A stretch of 60,644 bases of DNA, taken from Bacteroidales bacterium (GTDB lineage Bacteria > Bacteroidota > Bacteroidia > Bacteroidales > UBA932). Shown piece after piece: positions 15,057 through 24,919 of the stretch. How positions within the stretch are numbered: position 1 is the stretch's first letter; the number at the start of each line of letters is the position of its first letter. The notes under the pieces are model-generated. The model saw only the letters and a list, made by a program, of their open reading frames with translations. It made no database searches and had not been told where the DNA came from. The stretch lies in contig JAFZVQ010000049.1 in NCBI GenBank assembly GCA_017617715.1, forward strand, positions 1-60,644, given 5' to 3'. The translations under genes were made by a program, and so were the position numbers.

Positions 15057-18000
15057 TTACTTGGATAATACAGGTCCCCTGCCGTCGTCGTTGGCGCGAT
15101 AATGCGGAGCATAGAGCGATTCGATTTCCACCGCAGGGGTCTGGAACGCACCCTCCTGGGTCACGTAGAACTCTTCGGTGATGGTGGTGTGCTCCTCAGG
15201 ATAGCTGTCGAACCAGTACTCCGTCTTGTCGGAGAGCACGTTCCGGTAGCCCTGGGGACTGAAACTCCAACCGCCGTAGCTGTAGGGAGTCAGCCACCAG
15301 CCGTAATGGCCTGAAAGCTGGCGCACCGGGCGGAAGGATGCCGGACGGGGCACGGTGACACGCACGAAGCTGCGGTTCTCCTCGTTCCAGATGCTGTACT
15401 GGGCCAGCACCTTGTCGCCTACCTTGAGGGTGTCCCCGTCGGATATTTGGCGGCCGTCCACTATGAACTGCCTGCTGATCTTGAAGCCGTTACCTGCCGC
15501 CTTGACCTCGGCGAAAGGCTTGGTGAAGCTCTTGGAGAGCAGTATCACCTTCGTGGCGAGGGTCTCGGGCGTGCCGCGGAGCACGGAAGAGATGGCCTCG
15601 ATGTAGGCGGCGTCCTTTTCCCACTGCTGGGTCTCCTTCTGGACCATGATCCACAGGCGTATGCCTTCGGCGATACTGCTGGCCTGCTCCGCATACTTGG
15701 GCGAGGGCTGGGCAGCTGCAGCGTTGGTGAGAAGGTCGCAAAGCAGCGAGTGGGCGTAGAGTTCACTTTCCAGCAGACCGCGCCATGGCATCACCGCATT
15801 GGGATAGTAATAGCCGCCGGAACGGTGCTCCACAGCATACTGGAGCAGGGATTCCACATCGGCGTCGAGCGAACGCACAAGGCACTTTTTAATGCTGATG
15901 CCCCAGGACTTGGCGAGGTCCTTTCCTCCGGGCAGCTGCACCAGCGACTGGAGGGTGCGCAGGCGCCTTGCCTTTGCAAGGATCTGGGCATTCAGGCCCC
16001 TCTTCTTCTTGGGCACAAGGTAGTCCTTGGCGTCTTTCTTAAACTCCCTGAGCGCCTTGCCTGACGGCACCTTGAAAGGTACCTGGGGATACAGGGCGCG
16101 GGTCTGGAGATACAGTCCGAGGGATATTCCACCCCACCAGTAAGGCATGTCGGAACGGTCGAAGTAAATATCATCCAGATATTTCACGGCAGCTTCGGTG
16201 TCGATTGCGCTGAGGTCCTGCTCGGGCATGGCGGCGATGCGCTGAAGCACTGCGGCCGTGATCACGGGCGAAGACTCCATGCCTTCGAACCAGGATATGC
16301 CGCCGCTGCGGTTCTGGCAGGCGGCAATCTTGTCCAGGATGTCCTTGAGCTCGCTGTCGGACAGTCCTGGAGCTCCGAGCCTGCGGGCAAGCACGTTGGA
16401 ATAATAGGCCTCGGTCAGATCCAGCACGTTGGAGCTCTTCGGCTCGATCTTGTCGGGGATCGCATCCTTTATCATATCGATGATGCTGCGCTCCACCGGC
16501 TCGATCTCCGCGGCATCCACGTTCACGAAGAGGCCGCGCAGGTATGCGAGCAGCTCTTCGCGGTCGGCTCCGGCCTTCAGAAGGGCGGAATGTGCCTCGG
16601 TGAGCGTCTGGAGAGGAGTCTTCACGGGAATGGCCACGAACATGGCGTCGGAGCCGTATTCAGCCTCATCGGCTATGAAGTTCACGAGCACGCCTATGGC
16701 GTCGAACCCGGACGGCACGTCGAGCGGGACGTCGAAGGGCCTGGAGCCGCCGGCCTGGAGCGTCACGCGCTCGGTCCTGGTGGCGAGCACGTGGGCCGTC
16801 TTGTAGTCGGCGCCGTCGTAGAAGCGAATGGCCACGCGTCCGGAGACAGGCTTTTCAAGGTTGTTGGAAAGTGTGGCCTTTGCGGTGTAGGTGTCGCCTG
16901 CATAGAGGAACTGGGGCTCGACTATGGCCACCTTCACTGGTATGGAGACCTTCATCTCCTTGCGCAGCACCGCGTTGAGCATGCCCTCGCCATGGGCGAA
17001 AAGCTGCACGTAGAAGGTAGAGAGGCGGTCGGCGCCCTTGCAGTTGAATTCTATCAGGCCGTCCTTGTCGGAGCGCAGGCAAGGCTCCCAGGCCATGGTG
17101 GCCGAGAAATTGTCGCGCACATGGACTTCCTGCTGCGCCTCAGGCTCGGGAGCGGCACCATCTTCGGATATGGCGACGGCATCCGCAATGTTCATCGCAG
17201 ACTCATACACCACTTCGGCGCCCCTGCCCGCCGCTTTGTATCGTACGCCCTTGGCGGAACCCAGGGCCCTGGTCTCATACAATTCATCGAAGTAGTAGCT
17301 CGAGCCGTTGACGCCGCACTGGTTGCGGTAGCTTATGGAAGCTTCCGGCCTGCGGGACGGATAGACTTCGCTCCAGACGTTGGGCTCAATGGTCTCGGTG
17401 GCCTTGTCGAACACGGTCGCCGCGCACTCCACGCCGGGAAGCGAACGTATGAGGAACTTGCATTCCTGGCCGGGGGTGGCGAGGTCGATGAAGCGCTCAT
17501 ATGAGAGCGGAAGCTCCTTGCGTACGACCGGCAGGCGTATGGTGCGGGAATACGTGTACACATTGGCGTTGCGGAAGAACAGGACAGTGAGGGTGAGGTT
17601 TTCGGAGTACTCCGGCTTGCGGGCGTATCCTACTGTCATCAGCGAGCCCTTCTTGCCCTGGACGCCTTCGAGGTGGATTATCTGCTTCTCCAGTATCACG
17701 TTGCCTGAGCCGGCGAGCTCGACCACGGCCCAGACAGGACCGTCTGTGGCGCCGACCTGGATGGCGATATCCTCCCCGCCCAGCTCCTTGAAGAAGCAAT
17801 AGACGGGCATGTCGAGGGCGGTGTCGGTGTCGGTGGCCTTCACGAAGGTGTGTGTGGTCCTGGCTATGCGCTGCTTGCCGGAGGCGTCGTTGGCAGTGAC
17901 CACCGCCTCGACCAGATAGAGTCCGGACGGTTTGCCCTTGAGGTCGATGTCGAGGGTCTGCTGGGAATCGGCTTTGCCGCTGGTGATTTCATTGTCGCCG

Positions 18001-20234
18001 TATTTCACGGAGTATCTGATTTCCAGCCCCTTGCGCTTGCAGCCGCCGGTGCGGAAGGTGATTCTGGCGAAGTCGTCGCGGACTATCCAGTTGCTGTAGC
18101 TGCCATTGGTAACTTTCCCCGGGATGAGGGTGTAGTTGCCCGGAACGCTGTTCTCAAGGGACAGGCCGATGGGGAGGGAGTCGTAGGCGAAGCGGCTGGT
18201 CTGGAAGCTGAGGGTCTCGCCGGTGGCATCCACTATCTTCACCGTGATGGGGAAATAGTTGCGGTATTCGGTGGAAGAGAGGAATTCGAAGGCAAATGAG
18301 CCGTCGGATCCGATTTTCAACTCGTCGCTGCCCTTGATCATGGGTATGCCTTCAACGGTGTAATAGGCGCGGGCGCTGCTGAGCGAATGGCCTGAATATG
18401 CCTTCACCTTGCCGCTCACGCGTATCTTGTCGCCGGTCAGGTAGAGGGTATTGTCGGGATCGAAGGTCACTTCGAAGGTGGGCAGCACGAATTCGTCCAC
18501 TCGGAGGCGGCGTGCGGCCTGGTGATAACTGGAATCTCCGCAGAACACCTTTATGCTGTAGTAGCCGCCACGGTCGCCGCCCACGAGCTCAAAAGCCCCG
18601 GACACAGAACCTAAATCGTTGGTTTTGAGCACCTTTTTCTCCAGCTCCTGGTCCTTGGAATCGTAGAGCTTCACGGTGAGTTCGGTGCCTTCAGGGGCAA
18701 GCTGGTAGGAGTAGGTGCCGGTGTAGGAAATGGCCTTGAAATGCACGGTCTCGCCGGGATTGAAGGCCGTGCGGTCGGTCAGGAGCACCACCCTGGCGGT
18801 GGAATAATCCTTATACTCCCGCACCTCGCCCGGATTGGGGGAAGAGATGTTGATCATCTGCGAGAGGCGCAGGCGGCCGCCTTCAGTGTAGCTGGCGCGA
18901 AGCTTATAGCTGCGGTAGTCCTTGGCGTTGGAGTACTGGCGGAACGAGGCCGGAAGGGGCGTGAAGCCGTCAAGGGCCACATCGGACGCACGGGTTATCA
19001 GCTTCGAATCGGCGTCGAAGAGCAGGAAATTGCATTTCTTCAGGGGCTCGCCGGTCCAGTAATCGGCCACGTAGGCACCGTAGCCTTCGTGGTCGGCACG
19101 CACGGCGACGGAGAGCGTGTATTTTTCGAAACGGACCTTTTCCTCACAGGTGCCGGATTTGCAATAGACGGTGTAGGAGCCGTCGTCGATATCCGGGAAC
19201 TTGTAGGTAATCAAGTCTTTACGATAGTAGCTGTCGGTCTTGTTGGTGACAGGGACGCTGTAGACGGTCTTGCCGTTTTCGTCGACAATGCTGAGCTTGA
19301 ACTCACTGACGTTGCGGAGGGTGATGCTGGCTTCGTCGTTGCTGACGGAGATGTCGATGCTCTTGGCGTCGAGGGTTTCGATAAGGTCGGCCACCGCCGT
19401 GCAGCATCTGGCCAGGGAAGCGTCGACTCCGGCGAAGGCTCCGCGCTCCTTTTCAAAGGCGGCGCACTTGGCGCGGAGGGCCTTGAAATCGTCGGAGGTG
19501 GTGGTCTTTTCTCGGTTGAGCTGGGAGAATTCGTAGCTCAGGCGCCTCTGGCGGGCGAGCAGGGCAACGCCCTTGCCCTTGTATTTCTCGGCAAACTCGC
19601 CATATTCGGGATACGCCAACGGGCTGCTCTTGCGCTCGATCGCATAGAATTCGATGAGCTCGGGCAAAGGGTATCTGTCTTTAAAACAGCTCTTTGCCGG
19701 ACCGCTCAGGTTGGTGCTCATGGCAAGGTTCCAGACTGCGTATTCATAATCGTTGGAAAGCAGCGGAAGCACAGCCTTGGAGAAGAGCTGTCCGGTGATG
19801 CGGCCGTCCCTCTTATAAAACTCCGGGTTGTGGGTGGCGAGGAGGGCGTCCTTGTGCTTTTCGATGAAGGCCTGGGCGTCCTTGTCTTCCCAGAGATGCC
19901 TGCGGTGGAAGAACACGACCACGGGCTCGCCGAACTCGTCGATAGCCTTTTCCATGTCCTGCTGGGCGGCGGAGCGGTCTTTCCAGTTCACGCTGGAGCG
20001 CACCGAAACCATTATTTCCTCAGCACAGTAGAAATCCCAGCCAAGATGCTGTCTCACCGCCTCTTTCCGTATTTCTTCCAGGGCGTTCAGCTGGTCCTGG
20101 GGCTTGTCGGCGGCCTCAGCCTTTTGATAGACCTTCCAAAGGCTGACCAGCGTGTGGCCTTGGGAGTCTTTGTTCTGGGAGAAAGACATCAGCGGTAAAA
20201 GGATTAGTGTCAGTGTCAGTGCAATTCTTTTCAT
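15057..20234 (-). CDS. Bacterial alpha-2-macroglobulin family protein
   Basis: The product has 1725 residues with a signal peptide (KRIALTLTLILLPLMSFSQ). Central macroglobulin domains contain ARVVLLTDRTAFNPGETVHF and RGGYYSIKVFCGDSSYHQAA, typical of the MG2/MG3 region. The A2M signature region reads VRDNFSATMAWEP then SDKDGLIEFNCKGADRLSTF. The alpha/alpha-barrel region follows (NRSGGISWFEGME). I see no CxEQ thioester motif, so it belongs to the thioester-free class. Such proteins trap or guard against proteases at the cell envelope. It overlaps the folC stop by 4 nt and precedes the PurL-like gene directly, so it sits inside a coupled operon. Confidence 0.9.
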   Translation of the reverse strand: MKRIALTLTLILLPLMSFSQNKDSQGHTLVSLWKVYQKAEAADKPQDQLNALEEIRKEAVRQHLGWDFYCAEEIMVSVRSSVNWKDRSAAQQDMEKAIDEFGEPVVVFFHRRHLWEDKDAQAFIEKHKDALLATHNPEFYKRDGRITGQLFSKAVLPLLSNDYEYAVWNLAMSTNLSGPAKSCFKDRYPLPELIEFYAIERKSSPLAYPEYGEFAEKYKGKGVALLARQRRLSYEFSQLNREKTTTSDDFKALRAKCAAFEKERGAFAGVDASLARCCTAVADLIETLDAKSIDISVSNDEASITLRNVSEFKLSIVDENGKTVYSVPVTNKTDSYYRKDLITYKFPDIDDGSYTVYCKSGTCEEKVRFEKYTLSVAVRADHEGYGAYVADYWTGEPLKKCNFLLFDADSKLITRASDVALDGFTPLPASFRQYSNAKDYRSYKLRASYTEGGRLRLSQMINISSPNPGEVREYKDYSTARVVLLTDRTAFNPGETVHFKAISYTGTYSYQLAPEGTELTVKLYDSKDQELEKKVLKTNDLGSVSGAFELVGGDRGGYYSIKVFCGDSSYHQAARRLRVDEFVLPTFEVTFDPDNTLYLTGDKIRVSGKVKAYSGHSLSSARAYYTVEGIPMIKGSDELKIGSDGSFAFEFLSSTEYRNYFPITVKIVDATGETLSFQTSRFAYDSLPIGLSLENSVPGNYTLIPGKVTNGSYSNWIVRDDFARITFRTGGCKRKGLEIRYSVKYGDNEITSGKADSQQTLDIDLKGKPSGLYLVEAVVTANDASGKQRIARTTHTFVKATDTDTALDMPVYCFFKELGGEDIAIQVGATDGPVWAVVELAGSGNVILEKQIIHLEGVQGKKGSLMTVGYARKPEYSENLTLTVLFFRNANVYTYSRTIRLPVVRKELPLSYERFIDLATPGQECKFLIRSLPGVECAATVFDKATETIEPNVWSEVYPSRRPEASISYRNQCGVNGSSYYFDELYETRALGSAKGVRYKAAGRGAEVVYESAMNIADAVAISEDGAAPEPEAQQEVHVRDNFSATMAWEPCLRSDKDGLIEFNCKGADRLSTFYVQLFAHGEGMLNAVLRKEMKVSIPVKVAIVEPQFLYAGDTYTAKATLSNNLEKPVSGRVAIRFYDGADYKTAHVLATRTERVTLQAGGSRPFDVPLDVPSGFDAIGVLVNFIADEAEYGSDAMFVAIPVKTPLQTLTEAHSALLKAGADREELLAYLRGLFVNVDAAEIEPVERSIIDMIKDAIPDKIEPKSSNVLDLTEAYYSNVLARRLGAPGLSDSELKDILDKIAACQNRSGGISWFEGMESSPVITAAVLQRIAAMPEQDLSAIDTEAAVKYLDDIYFDRSDMPYWWGGISLGLYLQTRALYPQVPFKVPSGKALREFKKDAKDYLVPKKKRGLNAQILAKARRLRTLQSLVQLPGGKDLAKSWGISIKKCLVRSLDADVESLLQYAVEHRSGGYYYPNAVMPWRGLLESELYAHSLLCDLLTNAAAAQPSPKYAEQASSIAEGIRLWIMVQKETQQWEKDAAYIEAISSVLRGTPETLATKVILLSKSFTKPFAEVKAAGNGFKISRQFIVDGRQISDGDTLKVGDKVLAQYSIWNEENRSFVRVTVPRPASFRPVRQLSGHYGWWLTPYSYGGWSFSPQGYRNVLSDKTEYWFDSYPEEHTTITEEFYVTQEGAFQTPAVEIESLYAPHYRANDDGRGPVLSK

Positions 20235-21475
20235 ACGCTTTCCAAATATGAAATGGCCTCGGACACCACGAAGGTGCTTCCGCCTATGTAAACTATAGGG
20301 TCGAGGCCTCTTTCCGCAAGGTCGCGGGCTCGCTTTAGCGCCGCTTCCACGCCGGCGGCAACAGGGCCGGACTCCGTAAAGTTAAGGTTTTTCAATTTCA
20401 ATGCCAAATCTTTGACGGGCATCGCCCTTTCTCCTTTCGGGGCCACAAGGAAATATTCCGCATCCTGCGGCATCAGGCCTGCGATTCCTGCAACGTCTTT
20501 ATCTGCCATTACACCATATACGATGACAAGAGGGCGGGGCGGGGCTCCGGCCGGGCTGACCATGGCCTCCAGGCGCCGGAAATTCTGCTCCAGGGCGGGG
20601 GGATTATGGGCTATGTCGCAGATTGTGAGGGGTTTGTCAAGGAGCACTTCCCAGCGGCCGCGGAAGCCGGTGATGCGGGCGGCGGAGCGTATTCCTTCCT
20701 CGCCGCCGCTGATTCCGAGTATGGAAAGGGCGGCCCACACGGTGCGGAGGTTGATGTCCTGGCAAGGGCCCGCAAGGTCGGAAGCAAGGCCTTCCGGCAC
20801 CTGAAAATCCTCGGCGTAGTGCAGCGGGGAGCCCTTTTCGGCGGCGATACGTTCGAACACGGGTTGCGTCTGCGGGTCGCGGCCCCACACGAGCGCCGGC
20901 ACGCCGGGCTTGAAGATGCCGGCCTTTTCGGCGGCGATTTCCGCCCTCGTGCCTCCCAGCAGCGCGCAGTGGTCGAGGCCTATGGACGTTATTATACTGA
21001 TTTCGGGAGTGATTATGTTCGTGCTGTCCAGGCGCCCGCCAAGCCCGGTCTCAATCACGGCCGCATCCACCTCCTGCCGCGCAAACCACCAGAAAGCCAT
21101 CCCCGTCGTCACCTCAAAGAAAGACAGCCCTTCCCTGTCGAACCGCTCCAAAAACTCCACCACCTCCGCCTGAGGAATCATGTTATTATTAACAATTTTG
21201 ATACGTTCCCGGAAATCGACAAGGTGGGGGGAAGTGTAGAGGCCGGTGCGGAGGCCGGAGGAGGAGAGGGCGGCGGCGAGCATGGTGCAGACGGAGCCTT
21301 TGCCGTTGGTGCCGGCCACGTGGATGCTGCGGAAGCGGCGCTCCGGGTGCCCGAGGGAGGCGGCGTACTCCTCCATCTGCGCGATGCCGGGCTTGTAGGC
21401 GTCGGATGTGAACCCGGCCGTCTGCACGCTGCGGTGCCGCGCGAACAAGGCCCCTATGACCTCACCGTACTCCAT
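20231..21475 (-). CDS. folC: Bifunctional folylpolyglutamate synthase / dihydrofolate synthase
   Basis: The product has 414 residues of the Mur ligase superfamily. The ATP-binding P-loop is HVAGTNGKGSVCTML (GTNGKGS at 55-61). Further family motifs are TSPHLVDFRERIKI, the DAAVIETGLGGRLDSTN block, SIGLDHCALLGGT and CDIAHNPPALEQN. It adds glutamate to folates in the cytoplasm, which retains them and makes them better cofactors. The stop of the DPP-IV gene overlaps its ATG (TAATG). Its own stop overlaps the A2M start by 4 nt, so expression is coupled on both sides. Confidence 0.95.
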   Translation of the reverse strand: MEYGEVIGALFARHRSVQTAGFTSDAYKPGIAQMEEYAASLGHPERRFRSIHVAGTNGKGSVCTMLAAALSSSGLRTGLYTSPHLVDFRERIKIVNNNMIPQAEVVEFLERFDREGLSFFEVTTGMAFWWFARQEVDAAVIETGLGGRLDSTNIITPEISIITSIGLDHCALLGGTRAEIAAEKAGIFKPGVPALVWGRDPQTQPVFERIAAEKGSPLHYAEDFQVPEGLASDLAGPCQDINLRTVWAALSILGISGGEEGIRSAARITGFRGRWEVLLDKPLTICDIAHNPPALEQNFRRLEAMVSPAGAPPRPLVIVYGVMADKDVAGIAGLMPQDAEYFLVAPKGERAMPVKDLALKLKNLNFTESGPVAAGVEAALKRARDLAERGLDPIVYIGGSTFVVSEAISYLESV

Positions 21476-23400
21476 TAAAGGTAGGTGCAGAAATAATCCG
21501 TGAACTTAAGATACAACTGCTCGCGCCACCCGCCGAAAACGTTGTGCTCGCTGCAGGGATAAGGGAAATAGTCCGCCAGCACGTTGTTCTCCACACAGGA
21601 CTGGATGAAACTCAGGGAGTTGATGGGCAGCACCGTGGCGTCCTCCATGCCCTGGCATATCAGCAGCCTGCCCTTCAGGCGGGGCGCCTTGTCCACCAGC
21701 GAAGTCAGGGCGAAGCCCTCGGGATTCGTGTCCGGAGTATCCATGTAGCGTTCGCCGTACATCACCTCATACCACTTCCAGTCTATCACCGGACCGCCGC
21801 AGACAGCCACGCTGAACGTGTCCGGGAAGGAAGTTGCGAGCGTGATGGTCATGAAGCCGCCGTAGCTCCAGCCCGACACGCCTATCCGTGCCTCATCCAC
21901 CCAGCCCTCGGCGATCAGCTGCTTCAGCCCCTCCATCTGGTCGGCGCTCTCGGCCTGGCCGCACCGGCGGTTGATGGCCTTCTCGAAGGCGGCGCCGCGG
22001 TTGCTCGTGCCCCTGTTGTCCTGGACGTACATCACGTAGCCCTTCTGCGCCATCAGCAGCTCCCAGTAGCGAATGCCGCCGAGCCAGCTGTCGGTGACCA
22101 TCTGGCTGTGGGGCCCTCCGTACACGTAAACGATAAGCGGATACTTCTTCGACGGGTCGAAACCGGCCGGCTTGAGCAGGCGGTAGTAATTGACGTACTG
22201 AGGGTCGGCGGATGGCACGGTGCCGAATTCCACGCTCACCGCAGCGGCATCCTGAAGTGGCGTCGCACTCTCGTCCAGCAACTCCAGCAGCTTGCCGTCG
22301 GCGCTGCGCAATTCGGTGCGGCCGGGCATGTCCACGGCGCTCCAGCGGTCCAGGAAGCGCTTGCAGTCGGGGCTCATCTGGATGCGATGCAGGCCGCTTC
22401 CCTCGGTGAGCCGTTGCGGAGCGCTGATACGTATCTTGCTGAGCTTCTGCGGCTTGCGGCCGGAGGTCAAACGGGTGAGACGGACGCGGAACAGGTGGTT
22501 CTCGACGGGCGACACTTCGGCGGAGGTGTAGTAGACATATTCGCCGTCGTTGGCCACATAGGCGACGTCGGCGCTGCAGCCGGTCAGCCGCCTGATGCCG
22601 CCCTGCAGGTCGCAGAGGTAGAGCTGGCGGTAGCCGTCGCGGTTGTCGGTGCGGTAGATGAAGAATTCCGTGCCCTTGATGAAACGGACGCCTTCCTGGG
22701 GCTCCACCCATGCGTCGTTGGCCTCCTCAAGGAGCGTGCCGAGCAGGGTGCCGTCGGAGGCGCGGTAGTGCTGCAGTTTCACGTGATGCTGGGCGCGGTC
22801 TACGACCTGCACCAGAAGAGCGCCGCCGTCCGGGGTCCAGGACACGCCTGCAATGTAGCGGTCATCCTCGAACTCGTTGATTTTAAGGACGCTGAGCACA
22901 TTGCCGAGGGTGTCGCATACGCAGAGCTCCACGCGCTCCGAGCTCATGCCGTTCATCGGGTACTTCACGCTCTTGAGCGAGCCGCTGCGGGGGCGGATGT
23001 CCAGCAGGGGGAACTCGGTGACGGCGCTCTGGTCCACGCGGTAGACCGCCAGAAGGGAGCCGTCGGGCGATGGATACCAGCCCCTGTCGATGCCGAACTC
23101 GTTGCGCGAAGGCACGATGCCGTATTTCACCTCAGGATTCAGCGATTCGGGGAGTTTCGGGGCCTTGGGCGCGCGCCTGGCAGGCTTTTCGACCAATTGC
23201 GAGTCTTCCGTCCAGAAGAAGCGTTTCTGCTGCGGGGCGAGGCGGCCGCTCACGAGGTCTTTGCAACTTATCTGCCTGCCGCCTTCAGAGCCGACGGCAA
23301 CTGACTTGAGGACTGTGCGTTGCGAACGCTGCTGCGCCGGAGCCGGCTGGAGCGACAGGACGGCTGCCAGGGCACTTATTATAAATAATTGGTATCTCAT
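21475..23400 (-). CDS. S9 family prolyl oligopeptidase, DPP-IV type
   Basis: The product has 641 residues with a signal peptide (RYQLFIISALAAVLSLQPAPA). A DPP-IV N-terminal beta-propeller (about residues 100-400) contains FGIDRGWYPSPDGSLLAVYR and SYTPDGG-like repeats. The alpha/beta hydrolase domain follows. The likely catalytic triad is Ser512 (GWSYGG), Asp587 (QGMEDATV) and His619 (CSEHNVFGG). Family members release Xaa-Pro dipeptides in the periplasm, supplying peptide nutrients. At 641 residues it is somewhat shorter than typical Bacteroidota DPP-IV proteins of about 720. It is the first gene of the folC, A2M, PurL-like, phoH run. Confidence 0.93.
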   Translation of the reverse strand: MRYQLFIISALAAVLSLQPAPAQQRSQRTVLKSVAVGSEGGRQISCKDLVSGRLAPQQKRFFWTEDSQLVEKPARRAPKAPKLPESLNPEVKYGIVPSRNEFGIDRGWYPSPDGSLLAVYRVDQSAVTEFPLLDIRPRSGSLKSVKYPMNGMSSERVELCVCDTLGNVLSVLKINEFEDDRYIAGVSWTPDGGALLVQVVDRAQHHVKLQHYRASDGTLLGTLLEEANDAWVEPQEGVRFIKGTEFFIYRTDNRDGYRQLYLCDLQGGIRRLTGCSADVAYVANDGEYVYYTSAEVSPVENHLFRVRLTRLTSGRKPQKLSKIRISAPQRLTEGSGLHRIQMSPDCKRFLDRWSAVDMPGRTELRSADGKLLELLDESATPLQDAAAVSVEFGTVPSADPQYVNYYRLLKPAGFDPSKKYPLIVYVYGGPHSQMVTDSWLGGIRYWELLMAQKGYVMYVQDNRGTSNRGAAFEKAINRRCGQAESADQMEGLKQLIAEGWVDEARIGVSGWSYGGFMTITLATSFPDTFSVAVCGGPVIDWKWYEVMYGERYMDTPDTNPEGFALTSLVDKAPRLKGRLLICQGMEDATVLPINSLSFIQSCVENNVLADYFPYPCSEHNVFGGWREQLYLKFTDYFCTYL

Positions 23401-23407
23401 ACAAATA

Positions 23408-23438
23408 CAAAGATGAAAAATTATTGCTATTTTCGCAA
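23408..23438 (-). promoter_or_regulatory. Possible promoter of the DPP-IV operon in a divergent intergenic region
   Basis: On the minus strand TTG (23436-23438) lies 20 nt before CATCTTTG (23408-23415), one mismatch from TAnnTTTG, and only 7 nt from the ATG at 23400. On the plus strand TATTTTCG (23428-23435) could serve the phosphatase gene at 23450. Overlapping divergent promoters are likely in this 49-nt gap, but neither is strong. Confidence 0.4.
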
Positions 23439-23449
23439 AAAATCAGTCC

Positions 23450-24799
23450 ATGAAATACATGAGGAAGGCTTTATTTATCATTGCTGCGGCATGCCTGTCC
23501 CTGACGGGCCTCGGCCAGACCCGCGACGCATTCGAAGAGATACGCCAGGACCCTGAAAAGGCCGGCACCGTGCACTACATGTACGACCACGACATTCCCG
23601 CCTGCGCAAAGGCTCCAGCAGGATACAAGTCGTTCTATATCAGCCACTACGGCCGCCACGGCGCGCGCAACCACTCCACCGATTCCGACTTCGACCAGCT
23701 CTACACGCTGTTCACGACCGCACATGAGCGGGGCCTGCTCACGGAGCGCGGCGAGGAGTTCCTGCGGCGCTACGCCGACGCCTACAAGGTGCTGCGCGGC
23801 TGCGGCGGCGACCTGTGCGACCGGGGCTTCGAACAGCAGTACAAGATAGCCCGCAACATGTACAAGGCCCACCGGCACATCTTCCGCAAGGGCGCCCGCA
23901 TCAGCGCAGGATCCACCTACGTGCCCCGCTGCATCCTCACCATGTCGGCATTCACGGACGAACTGCTCCGGGAGAATCCCCGGCTCGTCATCGAGAAACA
24001 GGCAAGTTTCTCCGAGATGCCCTGGCTCAACCCTTTTTCAAAGTACAACCCCGACATCCATCCCACGGACGAGGGCTACAACAACAAATACGCTTACTGG
24101 CAGAAGGACTACCAGGCCATGTGCAAGGAGCTGTGCCGGCCGGAGGTAGTGTTCGGACCTCTGCTGAAAGACCTGTCGCTGCTGAAGGAAATCGGCGACC
24201 CGCTTGAACTGGAGGGCGCGCTGTATTCGGTGGCGATGAACGCCCAGTGCAACGGTAAACTGCGGAACGACCTTGTGGAATTCGTGCCCTACGAGGAGCT
24301 CTGCCGCCTCTACGAGTGCCGGAATTTCCGTTTTTACTGCTCCAAGGGAGCCGATACTCTCTACCAGAAAGGCCGCCAGTGGGCCTTTGTCTGGCGCACC
24401 ATGCAGGACATAATCGACAAGGCCGACTCCGACCTCGAGACCGGGGAGTATGCCGCGCGCCTGCGCTTCGGCCACGACATAATCATCATGTCACTCTTCG
24501 TGCTGCTCGATATCGACGGCTTCAACAAGCCCGTCGGGAAGGCCTCGGAGATCAAGGACGTGTTCCGTTCCTACGACTTCCCCATGTCGCTCAACACCCA
24601 GTTCGTGTTCTACAAAAACCGCCGCGGCGATATCCTGGTGCGGCTTCTCTACAACGAGCGTGACCTTGCCCTTCCCATCCCCGACTGCGGCACGCCCTAC
24701 TTCTACCGCTGGTCCGACTTCCGCGACTTCGCCCTCCGCCGCATCGCCCTCGCCCGGCACATCCTCGCCACCACCCAGGCCCCTCCGAAGAAGAAGTAG
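23450..24799 (+). CDS. Secreted histidine acid phosphatase (phytase/MINPP-like)
   Basis: The product has 449 residues. The signal peptide (RKALFIIAAACLSLTGLGQT) marks it as periplasmic or secreted. The phosphate-binding motif of branch 2 histidine phosphatases is present as SHYGRHGARNH (nucleophilic His70, with Arg69 and Arg73). The proton-donor pair is GHDIIIM (His342-Asp343). Family members hydrolyse phosphomonoesters such as phytate or sugar phosphates. Relatives in Bacteroides act on inositol phosphates; the substrate here is not known. ATG codons at 23450 and 23459 both fit; the first is used. A related gene lies at 58617-59846. Two hairpins follow the stop but lack a T-run. Confidence 0.9.
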   Translation: MKYMRKALFIIAAACLSLTGLGQTRDAFEEIRQDPEKAGTVHYMYDHDIPACAKAPAGYKSFYISHYGRHGARNHSTDSDFDQLYTLFTTAHERGLLTERGEEFLRRYADAYKVLRGCGGDLCDRGFEQQYKIARNMYKAHRHIFRKGARISAGSTYVPRCILTMSAFTDELLRENPRLVIEKQASFSEMPWLNPFSKYNPDIHPTDEGYNNKYAYWQKDYQAMCKELCRPEVVFGPLLKDLSLLKEIGDPLELEGALYSVAMNAQCNGKLRNDLVEFVPYEELCRLYECRNFRFYCSKGADTLYQKGRQWAFVWRTMQDIIDKADSDLETGEYAARLRFGHDIIIMSLFVLLDIDGFNKPVGKASEIKDVFRSYDFPMSLNTQFVFYKNRRGDILVRLLYNERDLALPIPDCGTPYFYRWSDFRDFALRRIALARHILATTQAPPKKK

Positions 24800-24815
24800 T
24801 GGCCGTTTTCAGCAA

Positions 24816-24872
24816 GTTGCTGAATATCAGCAACAACCGATTCTCCATGGCGCGGTTTTACGCCATGGAGAA
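24816..24872 (+). other. Two consecutive hairpins downstream of the histidine phosphatase gene
   Basis: GTTGCTGA and TCAGCAAC (24816-24834, loop ATA) form the first. TTCTCCATGGCG and CGCCATGGAGAA (24841-24872, 8-nt loop) form the second. They are perfect stems but no T-run follows, so they may stabilise the 3' end or act as weak terminators. Confidence 0.5.
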
Positions 24873-24919
24873 TTGTAAACTATTGGGAGGCAGAAGGTTA
24901 CGTTTTACGCCCCCCCACC

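Noticed and set aside
24841-24872. 12-bp hairpin after the histidine phosphatase gene as a Rho-independent terminator
   Set aside because: The stem is followed by TTGTAAAC rather than a T-run, so it is recorded only as a hairpin.
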